DNA of 64,000 nt from Pseudomonas reidholzensis (GTDB taxonomy: Bacteria > Pseudomonadota > Gammaproteobacteria > Pseudomonadales > Pseudomonadaceae), in the NCBI RefSeq assembly GCF_900536025.1, contig NZ_UNOZ01000040.1:1-64000 (forward strand), in the 5' to 3' direction. The notes under the pieces are model-generated. The model did no database searches. It saw only the letters and a list, made by a program, of their open reading frames with translations, and was not told the origin of the DNA. This document shows, in pieces, positions 26,328 through 35,017 of this stretch; position 1 is the stretch's first letter; each line of letters opens with the position of its first letter. The translations under genes and the position numbers were made by a program.

Positions 26328-26534
26328 TTTCTAGGGTGCTGGCGAAATGAACGCGCAGCCTACCCCTTCGCGGGCGCGGGGGAAAGTGTCCAAATGTGTC
26401 TCGACGTGAACAATTCCTACAAGGAGAATGCCTGCGGCCACAAGTCGCAGGGTTGCCCTTGGGTGTAACACAGGCGTCATAATGGCCGCTTATAACTGTC
26501 GCGCTGCCCGCCTGCGCGGGCTCAGGAGTCTGCC

Positions 26535-27545
26535 GTGAGCTTTACCCCCGCCAACCGTATGTTTCCTGCCACCCGTCTGCGTCGCAACCGCCGGGACGAT
26601 TTTTCCCGCCGTCTGGTTCGCGAAAACACCCTGACCGTCGATGACCTGATCCTGCCGGTATTCGTGCTGGACGGTGAAAATCGCCGTGAGGAAGTGCCGT
26701 CCATGCCAGGCGTCGAGCGCCTGTCCATCGACTTGCTGCTGGAAGCCGCGCAGGGCTGGGTCGAGCTGGGGATCCCGGCGCTGGCGCTGTTCCCGGTGAC
26801 CCCGGTCGAGAAGAAGTCGCTCGACGGTGCCGAAGCCTGGAACCCTGAAGGCATCGCCCAGCGCGCTACCCGCGCGCTGCGTGCGCAGTTCCCGGAGCTG
26901 GGGGTGATCACCGACGTCGCCCTCGACCCGTTCACCACCCATGGCCAGGACGGCATCCTCGACGAAGAGGGTTACGTGCAGAACGACATCACCGTCGACG
27001 CCCTGGTGCGCCAGGCGCTGTCGCACGCCGATGCCGGTGCCCAGGTGGTTGCCCCTTCGGACATGATGGACGGCCGCCTCGGGGCGATCCGCGAAGCCCT
27101 CGAGGCAGCCGGCCATGTCAATGTGCGTATCATGGCCTACTCGGCCAAGTACGCCAGCGCCTATTACGGCCCGTTCCGCGACGCGGTGGGCTCGGCGTTG
27201 AACCTGGGCAAGGCCAACAAGGCCTCCTACCAGATGGACCCGGCCAACAGCGACGAGGCCCTGCATGAAGTGGCCACCGACCTCGCCGAAGGCGCGGACA
27301 TGGTCATGGTCAAACCCGGCATGCCGTACCTGGACATCGTTTACCGGGTAAAGACCGAGTTCAAGGTACCGACCTTCGTCTACCAGGTCAGCGGTGAGTA
27401 CGCCATGCACATGGCCGCGATCCAGAATGGCTGGCTGAGCGAGGCGGTAATCCTCGAATCGCTGACCGCTTTCAAACGAGCAGGTGCCGATGGCATCCTC
27501 ACTTATTTCGCCGTTCGCGCCGCCCAATTGTTGAGAGGGCAGTAA
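26535..27545 (+). CDS. hemB: Delta-aminolevulinic acid dehydratase (porphobilinogen synthase)
   Basis: 336 aa. Condenses two 5-aminolevulinate molecules to porphobilinogen in haem synthesis. GTG start at 26535 with AGGAG upstream. The allosteric Mg and metal-site region reads DVALDPFTTHGQDG without the zinc cysteines, as in Pseudomonas HemB. Active-site lysines lie in MAYSAKYASAYYGPFRD and MVMVKPGMPYLDI. The ppk gene follows 19 bases later on the same strand. Confidence 0.97.
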   Translation: MSFTPANRMFPATRLRRNRRDDFSRRLVRENTLTVDDLILPVFVLDGENRREEVPSMPGVERLSIDLLLEAAQGWVELGIPALALFPVTPVEKKSLDGAEAWNPEGIAQRATRALRAQFPELGVITDVALDPFTTHGQDGILDEEGYVQNDITVDALVRQALSHADAGAQVVAPSDMMDGRLGAIREALEAAGHVNVRIMAYSAKYASAYYGPFRDAVGSALNLGKANKASYQMDPANSDEALHEVATDLAEGADMVMVKPGMPYLDIVYRVKTEFKVPTFVYQVSGEYAMHMAAIQNGWLSEAVILESLTAFKRAGADGILTYFAVRAAQLLRGQ

Positions 27546-27564
27546 CGCCCTCCAGGAACGTCAG

Positions 27565-29832
27565 ATGAATAACGAAGTGCTAACCCCTGTCGAGATCAAG
27601 GATGCCCAGGCGCTGCCGCAAGAGCTGACGCAGACGCCACCCGACCTGCCGCCCGTGGACGAGCCGGTGGTAGAGGCGGTCGTCGAGGCGCCTGTGGAAG
27701 CGCCGGTGGAAGCTGCAGTGCCGGCCCCTGCGCCGGCGCCGGCGGTCCACCTGCCGAGCCTGGACGACAGCAGCCTGTACATTCATCGCGAGCTCTCGCA
27801 GCTGCAGTTCAACATCCGCGTGCTGGAGCAGGCGCTGGATGAGTCCTACCCGCTGCTGGAGCGTCTGAAGTTCCTGCTGATCTTCTCCAGCAACCTCGAC
27901 GAATTCTTCGAGATCCGCGTCGCGGGCCTGAAGAAGCAGATCAATTTTGCCCGTGAGCTGGCCGGCGCCGACGGCCTGCAGCCGCACCAGGCGCTGGCGC
28001 GGATCAGCGAGCTGGTGCACTACGAGGTGGATCGCCAGTACGCGATCCTCAACGATGTGCTGCTGCCGGAGCTGGAGAAGCACCATATTCGCTTCATTCG
28101 TCGTCGCCACTGGACGCCGAAGATCAAGACCTGGGTGCGGCGCTTCTTCCGCGACGAGATCGCGCCGATCATCACCCCGATCGGCCTCGACCCGACGCAC
28201 CCGTTCCCGTTGCTGGTCAACAAGAGCCTGAACTTCATCGTCGAGCTCGAAGGCGTCGACGCCTTTGGCCGCGACTCGGGCCTGGCGATCATCCCGGCGC
28301 CACGCCTGTTGCCGCGGGTCATCCGCGTGCCGGAAGAGGTCGGTGGCCCGGGTGCCAACTATGTGTTCCTGTCGTCGATGATCCACGCGCACGCCGACGA
28401 CCTGTTCCAGGGCATGAAGGTCAAGGGCTGCTACCAGTTCCGCCTGACCCGTAACGCCGACCTGGCGCTGGATTCGGAAGAGGTCGACGACCTTGCCCGG
28501 GCCTTGCGCGGCGAGCTGTTCTCGCGCCGCTACGGTGACGCCGTGCGCCTGGAAGTCGCCGACACCTGCCCGAAACATCTGTCCGACTACCTGCTCAAGC
28601 AGTTCAGCCTGAGCGAGAGCGAGCTGTACCAGGTCAACGGCCCGGTCAACCTGACCCGCCTGTTCAGCATCACCGGCCTGGACAGCCACCCGGAGCTGCA
28701 GTACCTGCCGTTCACCCCGGCGATCCCCAAGCTGCTGCAGAACGCCGAGAACATCTTCAGCGTGGTGAGCAAGCAGGACATCCTGCTGATGCACCCGTTC
28801 GAGTCGTTTACGCCGGTCGTCGACCTGCTCCGTCAGGCCGCCAAGGACCCGCACGTGCTTGCCGTGCGCCAGACCCTGTACCGCAGCGGTGCCAACTCGG
28901 AGATCGTCGACGCTCTGGTGGACGCGGCGCGTAACGGCAAGGAGGTCACCGCGGTGATCGAACTGCGCGCGCGCTTCGACGAAGAGTCCAACCTGCAGAT
29001 GGCCAGCCGCCTGCAGGCCGCGGGCGCGGTGGTAATCTACGGCGTGGTCGGCTTCAAGACCCACGCCAAGATGATGCTGATCCTGCGCCGCGAACACGGC
29101 GAGATCGTCCGCTATGCGCACCTGGGCACCGGTAACTACCACGCCGGTAACGCCCGCCTGTACACCGACTACAGCCTGCTGACCTCCGACGACGCGCTCT
29201 GCGAAGACGTCGGCAAGCTGTTCAGCCAGTTGATCGGCATGGGCAAGACGCTGCGCATGAAAAAGCTCCTGCACGCGCCGTTCACGCTGAAGAAGGGCAT
29301 GCTCGACATGATTGCCCGCGAGACCCAGTTCGCCCTCGAGGGCAAGCCGGCGCACATCATCGCCAAGTTCAACTCGCTGACCGACGCCAAGATCATCCGC
29401 GCGTTGTACAAGGCCAGCCAGTCGGGCGTGCGCATCGACCTGGTGGTGCGTGGCATGTGCTGCTTGCGGCCGGGCATTGCCGGGGTGTCGCACAACATCC
29501 AGGTGCGCTCGATCATTGGCCGCTTCCTCGAGCACACGCGGGTGTTCTACTTCCTCAATGGCGGTGAAGAGCAGATCTTCCTGTCGAGTGCCGACTGGAT
29601 GGAGCGCAACCTCGACAAGCGCGTCGAGACCTGCTTCCCGGTCGAGGGCAAGAAGCTCTTGCTGCGGGTCAAGAAGGAGCTGGAAAGCTACCTGACCGAC
29701 AACACCCAGGCCTGGACGCTGCAGTCGGACGGCCGCTACGTGCGCAGCTCGCCGACCGGCAACCAGAACGCGCGCAGTGCCCAGGCGACCCTGCTGGAGC
29801 GCCTGAGCAACCCGGTCCTCAACGTACGCTGA
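27565..29832 (+). CDS. ppk: Polyphosphate kinase 1
   Basis: 755 aa. Reversibly transfers the ATP gamma-phosphate to polyphosphate. The conserved start of the core is SLYIHRELSQLQFN at about residue 72; before it is a ~60-residue Pro/Ala/Val/Glu-rich extension (PVDEPVVEAVVEAPVEAPVE) not seen in E. coli Ppk. The phosphohistidine site is at KTHAKM (within VVGFKTHAKMMLIL), with the second His motif later at HLGTGNYH. Its 3' end overlaps the convergent ppx by 14 bases. Confidence 0.97.
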   Translation: MNNEVLTPVEIKDAQALPQELTQTPPDLPPVDEPVVEAVVEAPVEAPVEAAVPAPAPAPAVHLPSLDDSSLYIHRELSQLQFNIRVLEQALDESYPLLERLKFLLIFSSNLDEFFEIRVAGLKKQINFARELAGADGLQPHQALARISELVHYEVDRQYAILNDVLLPELEKHHIRFIRRRHWTPKIKTWVRRFFRDEIAPIITPIGLDPTHPFPLLVNKSLNFIVELEGVDAFGRDSGLAIIPAPRLLPRVIRVPEEVGGPGANYVFLSSMIHAHADDLFQGMKVKGCYQFRLTRNADLALDSEEVDDLARALRGELFSRRYGDAVRLEVADTCPKHLSDYLLKQFSLSESELYQVNGPVNLTRLFSITGLDSHPELQYLPFTPAIPKLLQNAENIFSVVSKQDILLMHPFESFTPVVDLLRQAAKDPHVLAVRQTLYRSGANSEIVDALVDAARNGKEVTAVIELRARFDEESNLQMASRLQAAGAVVIYGVVGFKTHAKMMLILRREHGEIVRYAHLGTGNYHAGNARLYTDYSLLTSDDALCEDVGKLFSQLIGMGKTLRMKKLLHAPFTLKKGMLDMIARETQFALEGKPAHIIAKFNSLTDAKIIRALYKASQSGVRIDLVVRGMCCLRPGIAGVSHNIQVRSIIGRFLEHTRVFYFLNGGEEQIFLSSADWMERNLDKRVETCFPVEGKKLLLRVKKELESYLTDNTQAWTLQSDGRYVRSSPTGNQNARSAQATLLERLSNPVLNVR

Positions 29833-31321
29833 GGACGAAGCCGACCCGGGCCAGCCACTCCGCCTCATTGGCGAAGTCGGCCTGGGTCAGCTGGTTCTGC
29901 TCCAGCCAACCATCCGGGAACAGCACTTCCAGGCTGTTTTCGCCGGCCTGCAGCACCACCTTGGGCATCTGCTGGGTGCCGCGGATGTGGTGGAACAGGA
30001 TGGCGAAGCGCAGCAGCACGCACAGGCGAATCAGCTGGATGCCTTCGTCGCCGAACTCGGCGAACTTGTCCTTGGGGATGTTGCGGCGGTGGCCGCGCAC
30101 CAATAGCGCGAGCATTTGCTGGTCTTCGCGGGAGAACCCGGAGAGGTCGGAGTGCTCGATCAGGTAGGCGCCGTGCTTGTGGTAGTGATAGTGGGCGATA
30201 TCCAGCCCGACTTCGTGCACTTTCGCCGCCCAGCTCAGCAGATCGCGCCAGTTACCCTCTGCCAGCCCCCAATCCTTCGCCACTTGATCGAACGCGTGCA
30301 GCGCCTTGCGCTCGACACGGGCCGCCTGGCCCTGATCGACGTGGTAGCGCTCCATCAGCGAGTTCAGGGTGCGCTCACGCACGTCTTCATGGTGGTGACG
30401 GCCGAGCAGGTCGAACAGCACGCCTTCGCGCAGGGCGCCGTCGCAGTGGTCCATGCGTTGCAGTTCGAGGGCGTCGAAAATCGCCTCGAGGATCGCCAGG
30501 CCGGCCGGGAAGATGGTCCGGCGGTCCGGTTTGACCCCTTCGAAGTCGATCTTGTCGGTCTCGCCCAGCTTGAACAGCTTGCGCTTGACCCAGGCCAGGC
30601 CCTCGGCGTTGACTTCGCCAGTGCCCAGGCCGCCGGACTTGATCGCCGCACCGATGGCGCGGATGGTGCCCGAGGAGCCGATGGCCTCGTCCCAGGTCAG
30701 CCGGTGCAGGGCGTTTTCGATGCTCATCAGCTCCAGGCGCGCGGCGGTGTAGGCCTGGGCGTAGCGCGCCGGGGTGACCTTGCCGTCGCGGAAATAGCGC
30801 TGGGTGAAGCTGACGCAGCCCATCTGCAGGCTTTCGCGCAGCAGCGGCTCGAAGCGTTGGCCAATGATGAACTCGGTGCTGCCGCCGCCGATGTCGGCGA
30901 CCAGGCGCTTGCCGGGGTTGTCGGCCAGCGTGTGCGAGACGCCGAGGTAGATCAGGCGCGCTTCTTCGCGGCCGGAGATGACCTCCACCGGGTGGCCTAG
31001 GATGGCTTCGGCGCGCTGGATGAAGTCGTTGCGGTTGCGGGCTTCACGCAGGGCGTTGGTGCCGACGATGCGTACCGCGCCATCGGGCATGCCATTGATC
31101 AGCTGGGCAAAGCGCTTGAGGCATTCGAGGCCGCGCTGCATGGCTTCTTCGCTGAGGCGGCGGTCGTCGTCGATGCCAGCGGCGAGCTGAACTTTTTCCC
31201 CAAGCCGCTCGAGAATACGGATTTCCGTATGGTGGGCCTTGGCCACGACCATGTGGAAACTGTTGGAGCCCAGGTCGATGGCGGCGATCAGGGACAGGTT
31301 CTTCGCGGAGTTCTGCGGCAT
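29819..31321 (-). CDS. ppx: Exopolyphosphatase
   Basis: 500 aa. Hydrolyses terminal phosphates of polyphosphate. ASKHA-fold start AAIDLGSNSFHMVVA, the P-loop-like VADIGGGSTEF motif, and the C-terminal HD-like domain. Tail-to-tail with ppk, overlapping it by 14 bases. A Pho-box-like sequence lies ~110 bases upstream of the start (31430-31447). Confidence 0.96.
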   Translation of the reverse strand: MPQNSAKNLSLIAAIDLGSNSFHMVVAKAHHTEIRILERLGEKVQLAAGIDDDRRLSEEAMQRGLECLKRFAQLINGMPDGAVRIVGTNALREARNRNDFIQRAEAILGHPVEVISGREEARLIYLGVSHTLADNPGKRLVADIGGGSTEFIIGQRFEPLLRESLQMGCVSFTQRYFRDGKVTPARYAQAYTAARLELMSIENALHRLTWDEAIGSSGTIRAIGAAIKSGGLGTGEVNAEGLAWVKRKLFKLGETDKIDFEGVKPDRRTIFPAGLAILEAIFDALELQRMDHCDGALREGVLFDLLGRHHHEDVRERTLNSLMERYHVDQGQAARVERKALHAFDQVAKDWGLAEGNWRDLLSWAAKVHEVGLDIAHYHYHKHGAYLIEHSDLSGFSREDQQMLALLVRGHRRNIPKDKFAEFGDEGIQLIRLCVLLRFAILFHHIRGTQQMPKVVLQAGENSLEVLFPDGWLEQNQLTQADFANEAEWLARVGFVLSVR

Positions 31322-31429
31322 GATTTCGAGATTCTCGGTCGATTACCCGGCAATCGTGACACGATCGCGGGCAGACGCCAACGCATGGCACGGCAAGGGT
31401 TGATGCAAAGCAAGGGGTCGACGGATCCT

Positions 31430-31447
31430 ATGACACTTGTGTGACAG
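31430..31447 (-). promoter_or_regulatory. PhoB box candidate upstream of ppx
   Basis: On the minus strand the sequence reads CTGTCAC-ACAA-GTGTCAT: two 7-bp direct repeats spaced by four bases, agreeing with the PhoB consensus repeat CTGTCAT at 6 and 6 of 7 positions. Its centre is about 117 bases before the ppx start. Its match is by eye only. Confidence 0.5.
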
Positions 31448-31565
31448 TTTCGATTCGTCGGGTCTTGCACAACTATAGTTACACTCAATCGTCCGCGACT
31501 TCCTGTAGGCAGCCGGTGCGGCTATGATGGGCCACGTTTTTTTTGCTTACCACCTGGAGATATCC

Positions 31566-31895
31566 ATGAGCAGCGACCTGATCAAACACGTCACCGACGC
31601 CACCTTCGAGGAAGAAGTCCTGAAGGCCGCTGGCCCGGTGCTGGTCGACTACTGGGCAGAATGGTGCGGCCCGTGCAAGATGATCGCTCCAGTCCTGGAC
31701 GACATCGCTTCGACCTACGAGGGTAAACTGACCGTCGCCAAGCTGAACATCGACGACAACCAGGAAACCCCGGCCAAGCACGGCGTGCGTGGCATCCCGA
31801 CGCTGATGCTGTTCAAGAACGGCAACGTCGAGGCGACCAAGGTCGGCGCCCTGTCGAAGTCGCAGTTGGCCGCGTTCATCGACGCCAACCTGTGA
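31566..31895 (+). CDS. trxA: Thioredoxin 1
   Basis: 109 aa from the ATG at 31566, which gives the family-length protein starting MSSDLIKHVTD. Disulfide-reducing active site WCGPC with C34 and C37, cis-Pro loop RGIPTLMLF. A dithiol reductant of cytoplasmic proteins such as ribonucleotide reductase. Preceded by GGAGA and followed by a strong terminator. Confidence 0.97.
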   Translation: MSSDLIKHVTDATFEEEVLKAAGPVLVDYWAEWCGPCKMIAPVLDDIASTYEGKLTVAKLNIDDNQETPAKHGVRGIPTLMLFKNGNVEATKVGALSKSQLAAFIDANL

Positions 31896-31899
31896 TGTG

Positions 31900-31930
31900 A
31901 AAAGGCCCCGGAAACCCCGGGGCTTTTCTT
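31900..31930 (+). terminator. Rho-independent terminator of trxA
   Basis: An 11-bp GC-rich stem (31901-31911 with 31917-31927, one G-U pair) ending in a T-rich run, five bases after the trxA stop. Confidence 0.9.
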
Positions 31931-31949
31931 TTTCCGAACACTAGACGCG

Positions 31950-32123
31950 GAAAAAAGCAAGTGTTACATTCGGCCTCGCACTGATTCTCCAGTGCCCCCT
32001 GCATGCCGTCGCCGAAGCATCCCTAATTCGAATCAGTACGCGATCCTGTCGCCTTCTTGCGGCGCGGCTTCATTAAGCCAGAAGCTTAATTCCCCCTTCT
32101 TACATGATTACGTCACTCCCCTT
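31950..32123 (+). ncRNA. Rho leader (Pseudomon-Rho type 5' region)
   Basis: About 170 non-coding bases between the trxA terminator and rho. Several hairpins are present, including GTCGCC/GGCG at 32049-32064. Two mutually exclusive stems share bases: GGCTT (32066-32070)/AAGCC (32075-32079) and TTAAGC (32073-32078)/GCTTAA (32084-32089). A Pseudomonas 'Pseudomon-Rho' RNA motif is known upstream of rho; this region is the expected location, but I have not aligned it to the covariance model. Confidence 0.55.
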
Positions 32124-33383
32124 ATGAACCTGACTGAACTCAAGCAAAAGCCGATTACTGATCTGCTAGAAATGGCCGAACAGATGGGCATTGAAAACAT
32201 GGCCCGTTCGCGCAAGCAGGACGTGATTTTCGCCCTGTTGAAAAAACACGCGAAGAGCGGCGAAGAGATCTCGGGTGACGGCGTACTGGAGATTCTCCAG
32301 GATGGTTTCGGTTTCCTGCGTTCGGCTGATGCGTCCTATCTGGCCGGCCCAGACGATATCTACGTCTCGCCTAGCCAGATCCGCCGTTTCAACCTGCGGA
32401 CCGGCGACACCATCGTTGGCAAGATCCGCCCGCCGAAGGAAGGGGAGCGTTATTTCGCGCTGCTCAAGGTCGACACGATCAACTTCGACCGTCCGGAAAA
32501 CGCGAAAAACAAGATTCTCTTCGAGAACCTGACGCCGCTGTTCCCGAACAAGCGCCTGAAGATGGAAGCCGGCAACGGTTCCACCGAAGACTTGACCGGC
32601 CGCGTCATCGACCTCTGCGCCCCGATCGGCAAAGGCCAGCGTGGCCTGATCGTCGCCCCGCCAAAAGCGGGCAAGACCATCATGCTGCAGAACATCGCGG
32701 CCAACATCACCCGTAACAACCCCGAGTGCCACCTGATCGTCCTGTTGATCGACGAGCGCCCGGAAGAAGTGACCGAAATGCAGCGCACCGTGCGCGGCGA
32801 AGTGGTTGCTTCGACCTTCGACGAGCCGCCGACCCGCCACGTGCAGGTTGCCGAGATGGTCATCGAGAAGGCCAAGCGCCTGGTCGAGCACAAGAAGGAC
32901 GTGGTCATCCTGCTCGACTCGATCACCCGTCTGGCGCGTGCCTACAACACCGTGATCCCGAGCTCCGGCAAGGTCCTCACCGGTGGTGTCGACGCCCACG
33001 CCCTGGAGAAGCCGAAGCGCTTCTTCGGTGCCGCGCGTAACATCGAGGAAGGCGGTTCGCTGACCATCATCGCCACCGCGCTGGTCGAGACCGGCTCGAA
33101 GATGGACGAAGTGATCTACGAAGAGTTCAAGGGTACCGGCAACATGGAGCTGCCGCTGGATCGCCGCATCGCTGAGAAGCGTGTGTTCCCGGCCATCAAC
33201 ATCAACAAGTCGGGCACCCGTCGCGAAGAGCTGTTGACCGCCGACGACGAGCTGCAGCGCATGTGGATCCTGCGCAAGCTGCTGCACCCGATGGACGAGA
33301 TCGCGGCCATTGAGTTCTTGACCGACAAGCTCAAGCAGACCAAGACCAACGATGAGTTCTTCTTGTCGATGAAGCGCAAGTAA
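32124..33383 (+). CDS. rho: Transcription termination factor Rho
   Basis: 419 aa, exactly the family length, from the ATG at 32124 (MNLTELKQKPITDLLEMAEQ). N-terminal Rho domain, RNA-binding cold-shock-like domain (GFGFLRS), P-loop APPKAGKTIM, Walker B VVILLDSITRLARAYN and the Q/R loops. A hexameric RNA helicase that stops transcription of untranslated RNA. An upstream in-frame start near 31992 lies within the leader and is unlikely. Confidence 0.98.
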   Translation: MNLTELKQKPITDLLEMAEQMGIENMARSRKQDVIFALLKKHAKSGEEISGDGVLEILQDGFGFLRSADASYLAGPDDIYVSPSQIRRFNLRTGDTIVGKIRPPKEGERYFALLKVDTINFDRPENAKNKILFENLTPLFPNKRLKMEAGNGSTEDLTGRVIDLCAPIGKGQRGLIVAPPKAGKTIMLQNIAANITRNNPECHLIVLLIDERPEEVTEMQRTVRGEVVASTFDEPPTRHVQVAEMVIEKAKRLVEHKKDVVILLDSITRLARAYNTVIPSSGKVLTGGVDAHALEKPKRFFGAARNIEEGGSLTIIATALVETGSKMDEVIYEEFKGTGNMELPLDRRIAEKRVFPAININKSGTRREELLTADDELQRMWILRKLLHPMDEIAAIEFLTDKLKQTKTNDEFFLSMKRK

Positions 33384-33400
33384 GCTTCGCCGCACCAAGC

Positions 33401-33425
33401 AAAAGCCGGGGAAACCCGGCTTTTT
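33401..33425 (+). terminator. Rho-independent terminator of rho
   Basis: AGCCGGG-GAAA-CCCGGCTTTTT, 18 bases after the rho stop. Confidence 0.92.
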
Positions 33426-33550
33426 GCTGTCTGGCACAAAAGATTCGCAGGCGTTGAGAGAGCCCCCGGCAGAGACTCCCTTGGCCATTTTCCCCCCTTA
33501 AGCGCTACACTCTGCACCCCCGACCGATACGGCCAACACGAGGCTCACGC

Positions 33551-35017
33551 ATGCAGTATCGCGATTTGCGCGACTTTATCCGTGGCTTGGAGCAGCGCGG
33601 CGAACTCAAGCGCATCCAGGTTCCGATTTCTCCCGTCCTGGAAATGACCGAAGTCTGCGATCGCACCTTGCGCGCCAAGGGCCCGGCGTTGCTGTTCGAA
33701 AAACCTACCGGGTTCGACATTCCGGTGCTCGGCAACCTGTTCGGCACCCCGGAGCGGGTTGCCATGGGCATGGGCGCGGAGTCGGTCGAAGAACTGCGCG
33801 AGATCGGCAAGCTGCTGGCCTTCCTCAAGGAACCTGAGCCACCCAAGGGGCTCAAGGACGCCTGGTCGAAGCTGCCGATCTTCAAGAAGGTCGTGTCGAT
33901 GGCGCCCAAGGTAGTCAAGGACGCGGTCTGCCAGGAGACCATCATCGAGGGCGAAGACGTCGACCTCAGCCAGTTGCCGATCCAGCACTGCTGGCCGGGC
34001 GATGTGGCGCCGCTGATCACCTGGGGCCTGACCGTCACCCGTGGGCCGAACAAAGAGCGGCAGAACCTCGGTATCTACCGCCAGCAGGTGATCGGCCGCA
34101 ACAAGGTCATCATGCGCTGGCTGAGCCACCGTGGCGGCGCGCTGGACTACCGCGAGTGGTGCGAGAAGCACCCTGGCCAGCCGTTCCCGGTGGCCGTGGC
34201 CCTGGGTGCAGACCCGGCGACCATTCTCGGCGCTGTGACGCCCGTGCCGGACACCCTTTCCGAGTATGCCTTCGCCGGCCTGCTGCGTGGCAACCGCACC
34301 GAGCTGGTGAAGTGCCGCGGCAGTGACCTGCAGGTGCCCGCGACCGCCGAGATCATTCTCGAAGGCGTGATCCACCCGGGCGAGATGGCCCCGGAAGGCC
34401 CTTATGGCGACCACACCGGTTACTACAACGAGGTGGACAGCTTCCCGGTGTTCACCATCGAGCGCATCACCCATCGGCGCAAACCGATCTACCACAGCAC
34501 CTACACCGGCCGTCCGCCGGATGAGCCGGCGATTCTCGGCGTGGCGCTCAACGAAGTGTTCGTGCCGATCCTGCAGAAGCAGTTCCCGGAGATCATCGAC
34601 TTCTACCTGCCGCCCGAAGGCTGCTCGTACCGCATGGCGGTGGTGACCATCAAGAAGCAGTACCCCGGCCACGCCAAGCGGGTAATGCTGGGTGTGTGGT
34701 CGTTCCTGCGACAGTTCATGTACACCAAGTTCGTTATCGTCACCGACGACGACGTCAACGCCCGCGACTGGAACGACGTGATCTGGGCCATCACCACGCG
34801 CATGGACCCCAAGCGTGATACGGTGATGATCGACAATACCCCGATCGACTACCTGGACTTCGCGTCGCCGGTGTCGGGGCTGGGGTCGAAGATGGGCCTG
34901 GATGCGACCCATAAGTGGCCGGGCGAGACTACACGCGAATGGGGCCGGGTCATCGTCAAGGACGAGGCCGTCACCCGCCGTATCGATGAGCTGTGGGATC
35001 AGTTGGGAATAGATTGA
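33551..35017 (+). CDS. ubiD: 3-octaprenyl-4-hydroxybenzoate decarboxylase
   Basis: 488 aa. Decarboxylates polyprenyl-4-hydroxybenzoate in ubiquinone biosynthesis using the prenylated flavin cofactor made by UbiX. Typical start MQYRDLRDFIRGLEQRGELKRI, and the conserved E-x(n)-E-EGP region with GEMAPEGPYGDHTGYYN and the R-x-N-L-G-I-Y-R-Q segment. The stop overlaps the next start (TGATG). Confidence 0.96.
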   Translation: MQYRDLRDFIRGLEQRGELKRIQVPISPVLEMTEVCDRTLRAKGPALLFEKPTGFDIPVLGNLFGTPERVAMGMGAESVEELREIGKLLAFLKEPEPPKGLKDAWSKLPIFKKVVSMAPKVVKDAVCQETIIEGEDVDLSQLPIQHCWPGDVAPLITWGLTVTRGPNKERQNLGIYRQQVIGRNKVIMRWLSHRGGALDYREWCEKHPGQPFPVAVALGADPATILGAVTPVPDTLSEYAFAGLLRGNRTELVKCRGSDLQVPATAEIILEGVIHPGEMAPEGPYGDHTGYYNEVDSFPVFTIERITHRRKPIYHSTYTGRPPDEPAILGVALNEVFVPILQKQFPEIIDFYLPPEGCSYRMAVVTIKKQYPGHAKRVMLGVWSFLRQFMYTKFVIVTDDDVNARDWNDVIWAITTRMDPKRDTVMIDNTPIDYLDFASPVSGLGSKMGLDATHKWPGETTREWGRVIVKDEAVTRRIDELWDQLGID

